Program-made: the position numbers and the translations under genes
Notes under the pieces: model-generated
Seen by the model: the letters and a program-made list of their open reading frames with translations, nothing else
Database searches by the model: none
Told to the model about the DNA's origin: nothing
Part shown: piece by piece, positions 1 to 9,715 of the stretch
Layout of the letters: each line of letters starts with the position of its first letter
Position numbering within the stretch: the first letter of the stretch is position 1
Assembly: GCF_007000325.2 (NCBI RefSeq)
Contig: NZ_CP117267.1
Coordinates: 1,116,001 to 1,180,000 of the forward strand
Direction of reading: 5' to 3'
DNA: 64,000 bases
Source: Rhizobium rhododendri
Lineage (GTDB): Bacteria; Pseudomonadota; Alphaproteobacteria; Rhizobiales; Rhizobiaceae

Positions 1-1
1 T

Positions 2-649
<648 letters not shown>

Positions 650-683
650 GGGCGCTCGAGGTAGTTAATTCGGAGAATAGATT

Positions 684-1097
684 ATGTTGCAGCCAAAGCG
701 TACGAAGTACCGCAAGCAATTCAAGGGCCGCATCAAGGGCGTAGCCAAGGGCGGTTCTGATCTCGCATTCGGTGAATTCGGCCTGAAGGCCCAGGAACCG
801 AATCGTGTCAACGCTCGTGAGATCGAGGCGGCTCGCCGCGCGATCACGCGTTTCATGAAGCGTGCCGGCCGTGTATGGATCCGGGTTTTCCCGGACGTAC
901 CGGTCACCAAGAAGCCGACCGAAGTCCGCATGGGTAAGGGCAAGGGCGGCGTCGAATACTGGGCATGCAAGGTCAAGCCCGGTCGTATGATGTTCGAGAT
1001 CGACGGTGTCAGCGAAGAAATCGCCCGTGAGGCGCTTCGTCTGGGTTCTGCCAAGCTCTCGGTCAAGACGCGCTTCGTGCAGCGCATTGCAGAGTAA
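684..1097 (+). CDS. rplP: 50S ribosomal protein L16
   Basis: L16 helps shape the A-site region of the large subunit. The 137-residue length is standard. It begins [16 protein letters not shown] and carries the conserved [18 protein letters not shown] segment. The ATG follows a GGAG-like site about 7 nt upstream. It is tightly packed between rpsC and rpmC. Confidence 0.98.
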   Translation: MLQPKRTKYRKQFKGRIKGVAKGGSDLAFGEFGLKAQEPNRVNAREIEAARRAITRFMKRAGRVWIRVFPDVPVTKKPTEVRMGKGKGGVEYWACKVKPGRMMFEIDGVSEEIAREALRLGSAKLSVKTRFVQRIAE

Positions 1098-1109
1098 GGA
1101 AGAACAGCT

Positions 1110-1310
1110 ATGAAAGCCGCAGATGTTCGCGCGTTCACCGCCGACCAACTCAAGGAAGAGCTAGCCAAGCTGAAGAAGGAGCAGTTCAACCTGCGCTTTC
1201 AGAAGGCCACCGGCCAGCTTGAAAAAGCCTCTCGTGTGAACGAGGTCCGCAAGGACATCGCCCGCGTGAAAACCATTGCCCGCCAGAAGGCGGCAGAAGC
1301 CAAGGCCTAA
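1110..1310 (+). CDS. rpmC: 50S ribosomal protein L29
   Basis: Short helical L29 (66 residues), which sits near the nascent-peptide exit tunnel. It has the family's [18 protein letters not shown] helix and the C-terminal RKDIARVKT segment. It starts 12 nt after rplP and ends 12 nt before rpsQ. Confidence 0.97.
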   Translation: MKAADVRAFTADQLKEELAKLKKEQFNLRFQKATGQLEKASRVNEVRKDIARVKTIARQKAAEAKA

Positions 1311-1322
1311 AGGAAAAATAAG

Positions 1323-1562
1323 ATGCCGAAACGCATTCTGCAGGGCGTCGTGGTCAGCGACAAGAACGAAAAGACCGTCGTGGTTCGGGTCGAGCGCCGC
1401 TTTGCGCATCCGCTCCTCCAGAAGACGGTTCGTCGTTCTAAGAAGTACAAGGCCCACGACGAGAACAACGCATACAAGACCGGCGATATGGTTTCTATCG
1501 AGGAATGCGCGCCGATCTCCAAGGACAAGACCTGGACGGTCGTTTCCGGTCAGGTTAAGTAA
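1323..1562 (+). CDS. rpsQ: 30S ribosomal protein S17
   Basis: S17 (79 residues) is a primary 16S rRNA-binding protein with an OB fold. [21 protein letters not shown] and the later [12 protein letters not shown] segment are typical. It is the last gene before an unusually long 265-nt gap containing a terminator-like hairpin, so it may end a transcription unit. Confidence 0.97.
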   Translation: MPKRILQGVVVSDKNEKTVVVRVERRFAHPLLQKTVRRSKKYKAHDENNAYKTGDMVSIEECAPISKDKTWTVVSGQVK

Positions 1563-1616
1563 GAATTTGCGGCGAGGCCTTGCGTCTTGCCGTAATTTCT
1601 ATATGAAGCAGCGACG

Positions 1617-1643
1617 GAACGCCTGAGACTCGGGCGTTCTTTT
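1617..1643 (+). terminator. Terminator-like hairpin between rpsQ and rplN
   Basis: The arms GAACGCC (1617-1623) and GGCGTTC (1633-1639) pair perfectly around a 9-nt loop and are followed by TTTTGCTTTT. This is the form of a Rho-independent terminator or attenuator, here inside the S10/spc gene array. The rest of the 1563-1827 gap shows no gene and no promoter I can call with confidence. Confidence 0.65.
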
Positions 1644-1827
1644 GCTTTTAGCGCACGGAAGGTCCCATTGGGGAAACCACCCTGGCAAGATCGATCCCGC
1701 GCTGGCTGAAGCTACTGCCTTGTTTTCACTCTTCCTTTTTGGAGGGGCGCAAGCGGGTAAACAATTCCATAAGCCGGGATAGGGGGCTCTGCCCAACCAT
1801 TCCGGTATAACAAGAAGGCGACCTGAT

Positions 1828-2196
1828 ATGATTCAGATGCAAACAAACCTCGACGTCGCGGATAATTCCGGCGCACGTCGTGTCATGTGCATCAAGGTGC
1901 TGGGCGGTTCGAAGCGCAAGTATGCCTCGATTGGCGACATTATCGTCGTCTCGATCAAGGAAGCTATTCCGCGCGGCCGCGTAAAGAAGGGTGACGTGAT
2001 GAAGGCTGTGGTCGTTCGCACAGCTGCCTCGATCCGCCGTGCGGATGGAAGCGTCATTCGTTTCGATACCAATGCAGCAGTACTTATCGACAACAAGAAA
2101 GAGCCGATCGGCACACGTATCTTCGGACCGGTTCCGCGCGAACTTCGCGCTAAGAACCACATGAAGATCATCTCGCTCGCTCCTGAAGTTCTGTAA
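1828..2196 (+). CDS. rplN: 50S ribosomal protein L14
   Basis: L14 (122 residues) lies at the subunit interface. The start [21 protein letters not shown] and the C-terminal [10 protein letters not shown] motif are diagnostic. It is the first gene of the spc block here and is separated from rpsQ by 265 nt holding a terminator-like hairpin, so it may have its own transcription start. Confidence 0.98.
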   Translation: MIQMQTNLDVADNSGARRVMCIKVLGGSKRKYASIGDIIVVSIKEAIPRGRVKKGDVMKAVVVRTAASIRRADGSVIRFDTNAAVLIDNKKEPIGTRIFGPVPRELRAKNHMKIISLAPEVL

Positions 2197-2211
2197 GGGG
2201 AGCGGTTAAAG

Positions 2212-2520
2212 ATGCAAAAGATCCGCAAGGGCGACAAGGTCGTCATTCTGGCTGGTAAGGACAAGGGTCGTACCGGCGAAGTCATTCAAGTGATGCCGAA
2301 GGAAGACCGCGCAGTCGTTCGCGGCGTGAACATGGTAAAGCGCCATACACGCCAGTCGCAGTCGCAGGAAGCCGGCATCATCAACAAGGAAGCCTCGCTT
2401 CACCTGTCCAACATCGCGATTGTCGACAAGGACGGCAAGCCGACCCGCGTCGGTTTCCAGGTCGTTGATGGTAAGAAGGTCCGCGTGGCCAAGCGTTCGG
2501 GAGATGTGATCGATGGCTGA
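2212..2520 (+). CDS. rplX: 50S ribosomal protein L24
   Basis: L24 (102 residues) is an assembly-initiating 23S rRNA-binding protein with a KOW motif near its start ([19 protein letters not shown]). Its end overlaps the start of rplE by 8 nt (2513-2520), which suggests translational coupling. Confidence 0.97.
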   Translation: MQKIRKGDKVVILAGKDKGRTGEVIQVMPKEDRAVVRGVNMVKRHTRQSQSQEAGIINKEASLHLSNIAIVDKDGKPTRVGFQVVDGKKVRVAKRSGDVIDG

Positions 2521-3070
2521 GGCTAAATACGAACCGCGCCTGAAGACGGAATACGTAACCCGTATTCGCGCAGCGCTGCAGGAACAGTTCTCCTACACCA
2601 ACGAGATGATGATCCCCAAGCTGGACAAGATCGTCATCAACATGGGTGTGGGCGAGGCGACAGCTGACTCCAAGAAGCCGACGATTGCTGCTGCCGACCT
2701 GGCCGCAATCGCTGGCCAGAAGCCGGTCATCACTTTCGCGCGCAATTCCATCGCTGGCTTCAAGGTCCGCGAAAATATGCCAATCGGTGCCAAGGTCACG
2801 CTCCGTGGCGCCCGCATGTATGAGTTCGTGGATCGCCTGATCAACATCGCGCTTCCGCGCGTTCGCGACTTTCGCGGCCTGAACCCGAAGAGCTTTGACG
2901 GTCGTGGCAACTTCGCCATGGGCATCAAGGAACACATTGTGTTCCCAGAGATCAACTACGACAAGGTTGATCAGATGTGGGGCATGGACATCATCGTTTG
3001 CACGACGGCGACCAAGGACGACGAAGCTAGGGCTCTGCTCACAGAGTTCAACTTCCCGTTCCGCACGTAA
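2513..3070 (+). CDS. rplE: 50S ribosomal protein L5
   Basis: L5 (185 residues) binds 5S rRNA and contacts S13. Conserved blocks are [31 protein letters not shown] and the C-terminal [11 protein letters not shown]. The ATG lies inside the end of rplX. The length is normal. Confidence 0.98.
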   Translation: MAEAKYEPRLKTEYVTRIRAALQEQFSYTNEMMIPKLDKIVINMGVGEATADSKKPTIAAADLAAIAGQKPVITFARNSIAGFKVRENMPIGAKVTLRGARMYEFVDRLINIALPRVRDFRGLNPKSFDGRGNFAMGIKEHIVFPEINYDKVDQMWGMDIIVCTTATKDDEARALLTEFNFPFRT

Positions 3071-3103
3071 CCGTAACGACGAGCGTAGAAAAGGAAATCA
3101 AAT

Positions 3104-3409
3104 ATGGCGAAGACAAGCGCAGTTGAAAAGAACAAGCGCCGCCGCAATACGGTTGCTAACAGTGCCGCAAAGCGTGCCGCGCTGAAGGCAACCATCATGA
3201 ACCAGTCCCTTCCGATCGAAGAGCGGTTCAAGGCTACCCTGAAGCTCGCATCGCTGCCGCGCGATGGATCCAAGACTCGCGTCCGTAACCGTTGCGAGAT
3301 CACCGGTCGTCCGCGCGCCTACTACCGCAAGCTGCGCATGTCGCGTATCGCACTGCGTGAATTTGGCAATTTCGGCAAGGTGCCGGGCATTGTCAAGTCG
3401 AGCTGGTAA
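3104..3409 (+). CDS. rpsN: 30S ribosomal protein S14 (zinc-free type)
   Basis: S14 of 101 residues, the long form without zinc. The CxxC pairs of the short zinc form are absent, with only the single Cys in [14 protein letters not shown]. The C-terminal [18 protein letters not shown] is typical. Its place between rplE and rpsH is the standard spc order. Confidence 0.97.
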   Translation: MAKTSAVEKNKRRRNTVANSAAKRAALKATIMNQSLPIEERFKATLKLASLPRDGSKTRVRNRCEITGRPRAYYRKLRMSRIALREFGNFGKVPGIVKSSW

Positions 3410-3421
3410 GGAGTAGCCCAC

Positions 3422-3820
3422 ATGACAATGACAGATCCATTGGGCGATATGCTCACACGCATCCGTAACGGTGCCTCGCGTCGCAAGTCGTCGGTTTCGA
3501 CGCCTGCTTCCAAGCTCCGTGCACGTGTTCTCGATGTCCTTCAGTCCGAAGGTTACATTCGTGGCTATTCCGTCGTCGATTTCGGCAACGGCAAGTCCGA
3601 GCTCAGCATCGAGCTGAAATATTATGAAGGCGCATCGGTCATCCGTGAGATCGGCCGTGTGTCTAAGCCGGGCCGCCGGGTTTATGTCTCGGTCAAGTCC
3701 ATTCCGCAGGTCGCGAACGGTCTCGGCATCACTATCCTTTCTACTCCGAAGGGCGTGATGGCCGACCACCAGGCTCGTGAACAGAATGTTGGTGGCGAGG
3801 TTCTTTGCTCGGTCTTCTAA
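3422..3820 (+). CDS. rpsH: 30S ribosomal protein S8
   Basis: S8 (132 residues) binds the central domain of 16S rRNA and in enteric bacteria represses spc translation. It has [17 protein letters not shown] at the start and [14 protein letters not shown] near the end. Two in-frame ATGs (3422 and 3428) are possible. The first was chosen because it follows AAGGAG at a suitable distance. Confidence 0.98.
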   Translation: MTMTDPLGDMLTRIRNGASRRKSSVSTPASKLRARVLDVLQSEGYIRGYSVVDFGNGKSELSIELKYYEGASVIREIGRVSKPGRRVYVSVKSIPQVANGLGITILSTPKGVMADHQAREQNVGGEVLCSVF

Positions 3821-3864
3821 GGCTGGTCTAAAGAATTTCCCTCGAAACAGACAGGTTTGAAAAA

Positions 3865-4398
3865 ATGTCTCGTATCGGCAAGAAGCCCGTTCAGGTGCCT
3901 GCAGGAATCACGGCCACGATTGATGGCCAAAAAGTGACTGCTAAGGGCCCCAAGGGTGAACTGTTTTTCGTCGCGAATGACGATATCGGTCTCAAGCTCG
4001 AAGATAATGCGATTGTTGTGACGCCGCTCAACGACAGCAAGAATGCTCGCTCAAAGTGGGGGATGTCCCGCACGATGGTCGAAAACATCCTGGTTGGCGT
4101 CAAGGACGGTTATGAGCGCAAGCTCGAAATCAACGGCGTTGGTTACCGCGCGGCCCTGCAGGGCAAGAACCTGCAGTTGGCGCTTGGTTTCTCCCACGAC
4201 GTGATTTATGAACCGCCAGTCGGAATCACAATTGCTGTGCCGAAGCCGACGGAAATCGTCGTCACCGGTATCAACAAGCAGCAGGTCGGCCAGGTGGCCG
4301 CAGAAATCCGCGAATACCGTGGCCCCGAGCCTTACAAGGGCAAGGGCGTCAAGTATGCCGGTGAGCGGATCATCCGCAAAGAAGGCAAGAAGAAGTAA
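3865..4398 (+). CDS. rplF: 50S ribosomal protein L6
   Basis: L6 (177 residues) lies near the factor-binding site of the large subunit. [14 protein letters not shown] and the C-terminal [16 protein letters not shown] motif are unmistakable. It is 44 nt after rpsH and 12 nt before rplR. Confidence 0.98.
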   Translation: MSRIGKKPVQVPAGITATIDGQKVTAKGPKGELFFVANDDIGLKLEDNAIVVTPLNDSKNARSKWGMSRTMVENILVGVKDGYERKLEINGVGYRAALQGKNLQLALGFSHDVIYEPPVGITIAVPKPTEIVVTGINKQQVGQVAAEIREYRGPEPYKGKGVKYAGERIIRKEGKKK

Positions 4399-4410
4399 GG
4401 ATCACGCGAA

Positions 4411-4773
4411 ATGGCTAGCAGGAAAGAAGCACTTGCACGTCGTGCCAACCGCGTGCGTCGTCATCTTAAGTCGGTGGCTAACGGCCGTCCGCGCCTGTCG
4501 GTTCATCGCTCTTCGAAGAACATCTACGCCCAGGTCATCGACGATGTGGCCGGCAAGACGCTTGCGTCTGCCTCCACTCTCGACAAGGATCTGCGCGGTT
4601 CTCTGAAGACCGGTGCTGACACAGCAGCGGCAACGCTCGTCGGCAAGCTCGTTGCAGAGCGCGCCTCCAAGGCGGGCGTCAACGAGGTCGTGTTCGACCG
4701 CGGCGCCTTCATCTATCACGGTCGCATCAAGGCTCTGGCCGAAGCTGCCCGTGAAGGCGGTCTCACCTTCTAA
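4411..4773 (+). CDS. rplR: 50S ribosomal protein L18
   Basis: L18 (120 residues) is a 5S rRNA-binding protein. Typical parts are [19 protein letters not shown] and the C-terminal [20 protein letters not shown]. It is followed by a 143-nt gap with two strong hairpins before rpsE, a clear break in otherwise tight packing. Confidence 0.98.
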   Translation: MASRKEALARRANRVRRHLKSVANGRPRLSVHRSSKNIYAQVIDDVAGKTLASASTLDKDLRGSLKTGADTAAATLVGKLVAERASKAGVNEVVFDRGAFIYHGRIKALAEAAREGGLTF

Positions 4774-4781
4774 TATAAATT

Positions 4782-4869
4782 TCCGGCCGGTGGCGTAAAG
4801 CTCCCGGCCGGATTTCGGTCTTTTCAGACCATCACCGGACCACAGGGCAGCGAAAAGCCCGATGTGGTC
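4782..4869 (+). promoter_or_regulatory. Two-hairpin leader upstream of rpsE
   Basis: Hairpin 1 has arms TCCGGCCGG (4782-4790) and CCGGCCGGA (4804-4812) and is followed by TTTCGGTCTTTT, which is terminator-like. Hairpin 2 has GACCACA-GGGC (4838-4848), the loop AGCGAAAA, GCCC, a GA bulge and TGTGGTC (4863-4869). Together they fill most of the rplR-rpsE gap and end about 48 nt before the rpsE start. They could attenuate transcription or bind a ribosomal protein. Confidence 0.6.
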
Positions 4870-4916
4870 TTGTTGCAGTTGCCGATTGCACCCGGAAAAG
4901 AAAAAGGAAAAGGACA

Positions 4917-5486
4917 ATGGCACAAGAAAAAAGAGGTTCTCGCGACGATCGCCAGAACCGTGACGAGCGCGATAGCGAATTCGTCGACAAGCTGGTCGCG
5001 ATCAATCGCGTTGCCAAGGTCGTCAAGGGCGGCCGTCGTTTCGGCTTTGCAGCTCTCGTCGTCGTCGGCGACCAGAAGGGCCGCGTTGGCTTCGGTCACG
5101 GCAAGGCGCGCGAAGTGCCTGAAGCTATCCGCAAGGCAACGGAAGCCGCCAAGCGCGAGCTGATCTTCGTTCCCCTGCGTGACGGCCGTACGCTGCATCA
5201 CGACATCCATGGCCGTCATGGCGCCGGCAAGGTTCTGCTGCGCTCTGCCAAGGCTGGTACCGGCATCATCGCCGGTGGTCCGATGCGCGCCGTATTCGAA
5301 ACGCTCGGCGTTCACGACGTCGTCGCCAAGTCGACCGGTTCGTCGAACCCATACAACATGGTTCGCGCAACGTTCGACGCTCTGAAGCAACAGATCCATC
5401 CGAAGGACATCGCAGCTCAGCGCGGCATCAAGTATGCCACTCTGCAGGCTCGTCGTATTGCCTCCGGTAATGCGTCTGAAGAATAA
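4917..5486 (+). CDS. rpsE: 30S ribosomal protein S5
   Basis: S5 (189 residues) acts in decoding accuracy. The start [21 protein letters not shown] is an alpha-type charged N-tail, followed by the dsRNA-binding-like domain ([20 protein letters not shown]) and the C-terminal domain ([11 protein letters not shown]). The ATG follows AAGGAAAAGGACA. Its leader holds a compound hairpin. Confidence 0.98.
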   Translation: MAQEKRGSRDDRQNRDERDSEFVDKLVAINRVAKVVKGGRRFGFAALVVVGDQKGRVGFGHGKAREVPEAIRKATEAAKRELIFVPLRDGRTLHHDIHGRHGAGKVLLRSAKAGTGIIAGGPMRAVFETLGVHDVVAKSTGSSNPYNMVRATFDALKQQIHPKDIAAQRGIKYATLQARRIASGNASEE

Positions 5487-5499
5487 GGGAGTTTGACCT

Positions 5500-5709
5500 A
5501 TGGCCAAGACGACCAAGAAGACCGAAGCAAAGACCGTTACGGTCGAGCAGATCGGTAGCCCAATTCGCCGTCCGGACGTTCAGGAAAAGACTCTGATCGG
5601 CCTCGGATTGAACAAGATGCACCGTCGCCGCACTCTGGAGGATACTCCTTCGGTTCGTGGAATGATCCGTGCTGTCCAGCATCTCGTTCGCGTCGTCGAC
5701 GAGAAGTAA
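5500..5709 (+). CDS. rpmD: 50S ribosomal protein L30
   Basis: L30 (69 residues). The segment [20 protein letters not shown] is followed by [19 protein letters not shown], the family signature. It starts 13 nt after rpsE and ends 15 nt before rplO. Confidence 0.97.
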   Translation: MAKTTKKTEAKTVTVEQIGSPIRRPDVQEKTLIGLGLNKMHRRRTLEDTPSVRGMIRAVQHLVRVVDEK

Positions 5710-5724
5710 GCCGGAGGATTCGTT

Positions 5725-6207
5725 ATGAAACTGAATGAAATCACCGACAACGAAGGTTCGACCCACTCCCGCAAGCGCCTCGGCCGCGGTATTGGTTCGG
5801 GCAAGGGCAAGACCGGTGGTCGCGGCGTCAAGGGGCAGAAGTCCCGTTCGGGCGTAGCGATCAACGGCTTTGAAGGCGGTCAGATGCCAATCTACCGTCG
5901 TCTGCCTAAGCGCGGCTTCAACAACATCTTCAAGTCCGACTACGTCGTCGTATCGGTTGCTCGCCTCCAGGCAGCAGTCGACGCCGGCAAGCTGGACGCG
6001 AAGACGACGATCGATGCCGTGGCTCTCAAGGCTGCCGGCGTTATCCGTCGCGTCAAGGACGGCGTCCGGATCCTGTCCGACGGCGAAATCTCGGCGAAGC
6101 TGACCCTCGAAGTCGCAGGCGCTTCCAAGTCTGCTGTCGAGAAGATCGAGAAGGCTGGCGGCTCCATCAAGCTTTTGGCTGCCGCACCTGTCGCAGCTTC
6201 GGAATAA
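5725..6207 (+). CDS. rplO: 50S ribosomal protein L15
   Basis: L15 (160 residues) is a late-assembly large-subunit protein. It has the Gly-rich basic N-terminus ([20 protein letters not shown]) and [17 protein letters not shown]. It is followed by a strong terminator-like hairpin before secY. Confidence 0.98.
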   Translation: MKLNEITDNEGSTHSRKRLGRGIGSGKGKTGGRGVKGQKSRSGVAINGFEGGQMPIYRRLPKRGFNNIFKSDYVVVSVARLQAAVDAGKLDAKTTIDAVALKAAGVIRRVKDGVRILSDGEISAKLTLEVAGASKSAVEKIEKAGGSIKLLAAAPVAASE

Positions 6208-6221
6208 TACAGACGAATTAA

Positions 6222-6252
6222 TCGCCCGGGGTGCTTCACACCGGGCGATTTT
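6222..6252 (+). terminator. Terminator-like hairpin between rplO and secY
   Basis: TCGCCCGG (6222-6229) pairs with CCGGGCGA (6241-6248). Beyond one mismatch a further GTG/CAC closes a 3-nt loop, and TTTT follows. The 225-nt gap 6208-6432 otherwise shows no gene, so secY-adk may be read from its own promoter or by read-through. Confidence 0.65.
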
Positions 6253-6432
6253 GCTCCCATATGTGAGCTTCGGATCCTGAGTCGTGCGTTCGCGCGGGGA
6301 GGGCGATGACGGGACCTTCGGCCGGCATGCGCTCTTGCATCGCAGTCCACCCAATGCTCGACTTTTTAAACAATTTGATTACACATTCCGGACTCGGCCG
6401 ATTTAGCCGGAATTGGTAGTGCGGAGATTTGC

Positions 6433-7773
6433 ATGGCGTCTGCAGCGGAACAATTGGCATCCAATCTCAACTTTTCAACCTTTGCCAAGGCAGAGGATCT
6501 GAAAAAGCGGCTTTGGTTCACGCTCGGTGCGTTGCTTGTCTATCGCCTCGGCACCCATATCCCCCTTCCAGGCCTTAATCCTGCTGCCTATGCCCAGGCT
6601 TTCCAGGGCCAGGCGGGCGGCATCCTCGGTCTTTTCAACATGTTTTCCGGTGGCGCTGTCCAGCGCATGGCGATCTTCGCTCTCGGCATCATGCCCTACA
6701 TCTCCGCTTCGATTATCGTGCAGCTGATGACTTCGGTCGTTCCCGCGCTCGAAAACCTGAAGAAGGAAGGCGAACAGGGCCGCAAGATCATCAATCAATA
6801 CACGCGCTACGGCACGGTGCTGCTCGGCACGCTGCAAGCCTATGGCATCGCGGTGGGGCTTGAGAGCGGTAACGGACTTGTCGTCCAGCCCGGCGTCTTC
6901 TTTATCGTCTCCACGGTCATCACGCTGCTCGGCGGCACGATGTTCCTGATGTGGCTCGGTGAACAGATCACCTCGCGCGGTATCGGCAACGGCATTTCGC
7001 TGATCATCTTCGCCGGCATTGCAGCTGGCCTGCCATCGGCCTTGGCTGGCACGCTGGAACTCGGACGCACCGGCGCACTTTCGACCGCACTCATTCTCCT
7101 GGTCCTCGTCGTTGCCGTTGCGGTTATCGCCCTCATCGTCTTCGTGGAGCGCGCCCAGCGTCGTCTTTTGATCCAGTATCCGAAGCGCCAGGTCGGCAAC
7201 CGCATGTTCCAGGGCGATACCTCGCACCTGCCGCTGAAGCTCAATACATCGGGCGTCATCCCGGCTATCTTCGCTTCCTCGCTGCTGCTTCTGCCAGCGA
7301 CGCTCGCAGGTTTTGCCAACACCGCCGGAATGCCTGTCTGGGCAACGTCGATCGTCGCAGCCCTCGGCCACGGTCGTCCGCTCTACATGGTGCTCTATGC
7401 GCTGATGATCGCCTTCTTCGCGTTCTTCTATACGGCCATCGTCTTCAATCCGAAGGACACGGCCGATAATCTCAAGAAGCACGGCGGGTTCATTCCCGGC
7501 ATTCGCCCGGGTGAGCGCACGGCTGAATACATTGACTATGTGTTGACCCGCATCACCGTGGTCGGCGCCATCTACCTCGTGGTTGTCTGCATTCTGCCGG
7601 AAATCCTCGTTTCTCAGACAGGCATCCCGCTCGCCCTCGGCGGCACTTCACTCTTGATCGTCGTCAGTGTGACGCTTGACACGGTAGCGCAGATCCAGGG
7701 TCACCTGATCGCGCAGCAGTATGAAGGTCTGATCAAGAAGTCGAAGTTGCGCGGAGGAAAGCGGGGGAGATGA
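6433..7773 (+). CDS. secY: Protein translocase subunit SecY
   Basis: Central pore of the Sec translocon (446 residues) in the inner membrane. Ten hydrophobic segments can be followed. Hallmarks are LGTHIPLPGLNP, FALGIMPYISASIIVQL and the cytoplasmic IKKSKLRGGKRGR tail. The ATG at 6433 fits the family start. Its last codons overlap the adk start (ATGA), so adk is translationally coupled. Confidence 0.98.
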   Translation: MASAAEQLASNLNFSTFAKAEDLKKRLWFTLGALLVYRLGTHIPLPGLNPAAYAQAFQGQAGGILGLFNMFSGGAVQRMAIFALGIMPYISASIIVQLMTSVVPALENLKKEGEQGRKIINQYTRYGTVLLGTLQAYGIAVGLESGNGLVVQPGVFFIVSTVITLLGGTMFLMWLGEQITSRGIGNGISLIIFAGIAAGLPSALAGTLELGRTGALSTALILLVLVVAVAVIALIVFVERAQRRLLIQYPKRQVGNRMFQGDTSHLPLKLNTSGVIPAIFASSLLLLPATLAGFANTAGMPVWATSIVAALGHGRPLYMVLYALMIAFFAFFYTAIVFNPKDTADNLKKHGGFIPGIRPGERTAEYIDYVLTRITVVGAIYLVVVCILPEILVSQTGIPLALGGTSLLIVVSVTLDTVAQIQGHLIAQQYEGLIKKSKLRGGKRGR

Positions 7774-8420
7774 GACTTATCCTTTTGGGACCACCGGGCG
7801 CCGGCAAGGGTACCCAGGCTCAGCGTATAGTCGAAAAGTACGGTATCCCGCAGCTCTCCACCGGCGACATGCTGCGTGCGGCAGTCTCGGCGGGCACTGA
7901 AGTCGGCAAGCGCGCCAAGGCTGTCATGGATGCCGGCAAGCTGGTGTCCGACGAGATCGTCAATGCGATCATCTCGGAGCGCATTGACGCCGAAGATTGT
8001 GCCAAGGGCTTCATCCTGGACGGCTTTCCGCGCACGCTGGTGCAGGCCGATGCCACCGAGAAGATGCTCGCTGCCAAGGGCATGCAGCTCTCGGGTGTCG
8101 TCGAGATCAAGGTCGATGACGTCGTGCTCGCGGACCGGGTTTCCGGACGCTATACCTGCGCCAACTGCGGTGCGGGTTATCACGACACCAACCTGAAGCC
8201 GAAGGTCGAGGGTGTCTGCGATCGCTGTGGTTCGACGCACTTCAAGCGCCGCCCTGACGATACGCGCGAAACCGTGGTGACGCGCATGCAGGCCTACTAT
8301 AAGGAAACGGCGCCTTTGATTGGCTACTACTATGCCAAGAAAATGCTTCATTCGGTTGACGGCATGGCGGATATCGATCATGTCACAGCAGAAGTCGAAA
8401 AGATTCTCTCCAGCCTTTGA
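7770..8420 (+). CDS. adk: Adenylate kinase
   Basis: Converts ATP and AMP to two ADP in the cytoplasm. The P-loop is GPPGAGKGTQ, the AMP site is STGDMLR, and DGFPRT follows. The 216-residue long form has a LID domain with four Cys as two CxxC pairs (CANC and CDRC), a zinc-type LID. It overlaps secY by 4 nt, as is usual in the spc operon. Confidence 0.98.
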   Translation: MRLILLGPPGAGKGTQAQRIVEKYGIPQLSTGDMLRAAVSAGTEVGKRAKAVMDAGKLVSDEIVNAIISERIDAEDCAKGFILDGFPRTLVQADATEKMLAAKGMQLSGVVEIKVDDVVLADRVSGRYTCANCGAGYHDTNLKPKVEGVCDRCGSTHFKRRPDDTRETVVTRMQAYYKETAPLIGYYYAKKMLHSVDGMADIDHVTAEVEKILSSL

Positions 8421-8433
8421 GCTTCGGAGAGTT

Positions 8434-8462
8434 GTTGTCGGGCCATTCAACGGCCTGACGAC
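8434..8462 (+). terminator. Terminator-like hairpin after adk
   Basis: GTTGTCGGGCC (8434-8444) pairs with GGCCTGACGAC (8452-8462) through 11 pairs, two of them G-U, around the loop ATTCAAC. The following T-run is poor (GATTTCGC), so it may be a weak terminator or mainly protect the 3' end. Confidence 0.5.
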
Positions 8463-8534
8463 GATTTCGCAAAACAATTGCGGCGCATGAGTCGGTCGGA
8501 CCGGTGGTCGGGGCGGGGATAAGCCAAAATAAAA

Positions 8535-8572
8535 TTAGCGGAACAGTTGCCTTTTGGCAGTGATTCCGCTAA
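8535..8572 (+). promoter_or_regulatory. Long hairpin in the rpsM upstream region
   Basis: TTAGCGGAA (8535-8543) pairs perfectly with TTCCGCTAA (8564-8572). Inside, TGCC and GGCA close a TTTT loop. It lies in the 318-nt adk-rpsM gap, which has no gene. It could be a processed element of a read-through transcript or a regulatory leader. Confidence 0.5.
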
Positions 8573-8642
8573 ACACCGCGCCAACTCGCGACATAGCTGC
8601 GATCGGCGCGGACTTCCCTCGGGAATTCCGGGTTCGGTCGTT

Positions 8643-8671
8643 TTGACATGTTATCGACCTCGAATTGAACA
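8643..8671 (+). promoter_or_regulatory. Candidate sigma-70 promoter for the rpsM-rpoA unit
   Basis: TTGACA (8643-8648) is a perfect -35 box. After 17 nt comes TGAACA, a weak -10. It lies about 90 nt upstream of the rpsM start and after the adk hairpin, a sensible place for an alpha-operon promoter. The weak -10 keeps confidence moderate. Confidence 0.4.
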
Positions 8672-8738
8672 GGCGGCCTCTACGGTCGCGTAACAGAGAC
8701 CTTTGCCTGATGGCAAACGGAACGCAAGGAGAATAGGC

Positions 8739-9107
8739 GTGGCACGTATCGCTGGCGTCAACATCCCGACGGCAAAGCGCGTAGTAATTGCGCTGACCTA
8801 TATTCACGGGATTGGACAGAAGTTTGCGCAGGAAATCGTTACCAAGGTTGGTATCCCGGCTGAGCGCCGCGTTCACCAGCTGACGGATGCCGAAGTCCTG
8901 CAGATCCGCGAAACAATCGACCGCGATTACCAGGTCGAAGGCGACCTGCGTCGCGAGACGTCGATGAACATCAAGCGTCTGATGGACCTGGGCTGCTACC
9001 GCGGTCTTCGTCATCGTCGCGGCCTGCCGGTTCGCGGTCAGCGCACGCACACCAATGCCCGCACCCGCAAGGGTCCGGCAAAGGCGATTGCTGGCAAGAA
9101 GAAGTAA
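8739..9107 (+). CDS. rpsM: 30S ribosomal protein S13
   Basis: S13 (122 residues) contacts the head of the small subunit and L5. The GTG at 8739 is preferred over the upstream in-frame start because [14 protein letters not shown] is the true family N-terminus and AAGGAGAA sits just before it. The C-terminus [19 protein letters not shown] is standard. Confidence 0.97.
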   Translation: MARIAGVNIPTAKRVVIALTYIHGIGQKFAQEIVTKVGIPAERRVHQLTDAEVLQIRETIDRDYQVEGDLRRETSMNIKRLMDLGCYRGLRHRRGLPVRGQRTHTNARTRKGPAKAIAGKKK

Positions 9108-9128
9108 TCACCGGGCAACCGTGTGAGG

Positions 9129-9156
9129 GAGGCTGGCGGTTCCGCCGGCCTCTTTT
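9129..9156 (+). terminator. Strong terminator-like hairpin between rpsM and rpsK
   Basis: GAGGCTGGCGG (9129-9139) pairs with CCGCCGGCCTC (9142-9152), with one G-U pair and a very short loop, and TTTT follows directly. Such a structure between S13 and S11 is unexpected because these genes are normally one transcript. Confidence 0.65.
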
Positions 9157-9239
9157 GAGTTTGGCGAAGGGCCTTAGCGCCCTGCGCCGGTGTAGCCGCT
9201 GGCATTACGGCGGTGCAGAGATCCACGAAAGGGACTACT

Positions 9240-9629
9240 ATGGGCAAGGAAGCCGTCCGCATTCGCCGTCGCGAACGCAAGAACATCTCGTCGGGCGTTG
9301 CGCACGTCAACTCGACGTTCAACAACACGATGATCACCATCACCGATGCGCAGGGCAATGCGATTGCCTGGTCGTCTGCTGGCGCCAAGGGCTTCAAGGG
9401 CTCGCGCAAGTCGACACCGTTCGCAGCGCAGATCGCCGCTGAAGATGCTGCCAAGAAGGCGCAGGAACATGGCATGAAGTCGCTTGAAGTCGAAGTTTGC
9501 GGTCCAGGTTCGGGTCGTGAGTCGGCTCTGCGCGCGCTCCAGGCTGCCGGTTTCATGATCACGTCGATCCGCGATGTGACCCCGATCCCGCACAACGGTT
9601 GCCGCCCACGCAAGAAGCGTCGCGTATAA
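9240..9629 (+). CDS. rpsK: 30S ribosomal protein S11
   Basis: S11 (129 residues) forms part of the platform near the Shine-Dalgarno helix. The ATG at 9240 gives [19 protein letters not shown], the usual start, and follows [26 protein letters not shown] and [18 protein letters not shown] are signatures. Confidence 0.98.
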   Translation: MGKEAVRIRRRERKNISSGVAHVNSTFNNTMITITDAQGNAIAWSSAGAKGFKGSRKSTPFAAQIAAEDAAKKAQEHGMKSLEVEVCGPGSGRESALRALQAAGFMITSIRDVTPIPHNGCRPRKKRRV

Positions 9630-9644
9630 TCATCGCCAATCACA

Positions 9645-9715
9645 CACCGGTGAGCGCCCAATAGGCGATCTCCGGTGCTTCTCAAGCTCGGTTGCCACGA
9701 TTGGATGGTGGTAAC
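9645..9715 (+). promoter_or_regulatory. Two hairpins in the rpoA leader
   Basis: Hairpin 1 has CACCGGTGAGCGCC (9645-9658) against GGCGATCTCCGGTG (9664-9677), two mismatches in 14, then CTTCTC. Hairpin 2 has GTTGCCAC (9691-9698) against GTGGTAAC (9708-9715) with one G-U pair. They fill the 103-nt rpsK-rpoA gap and end 17 nt before the rpoA ATG, close to its ribosome-binding site. Confidence 0.5.
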
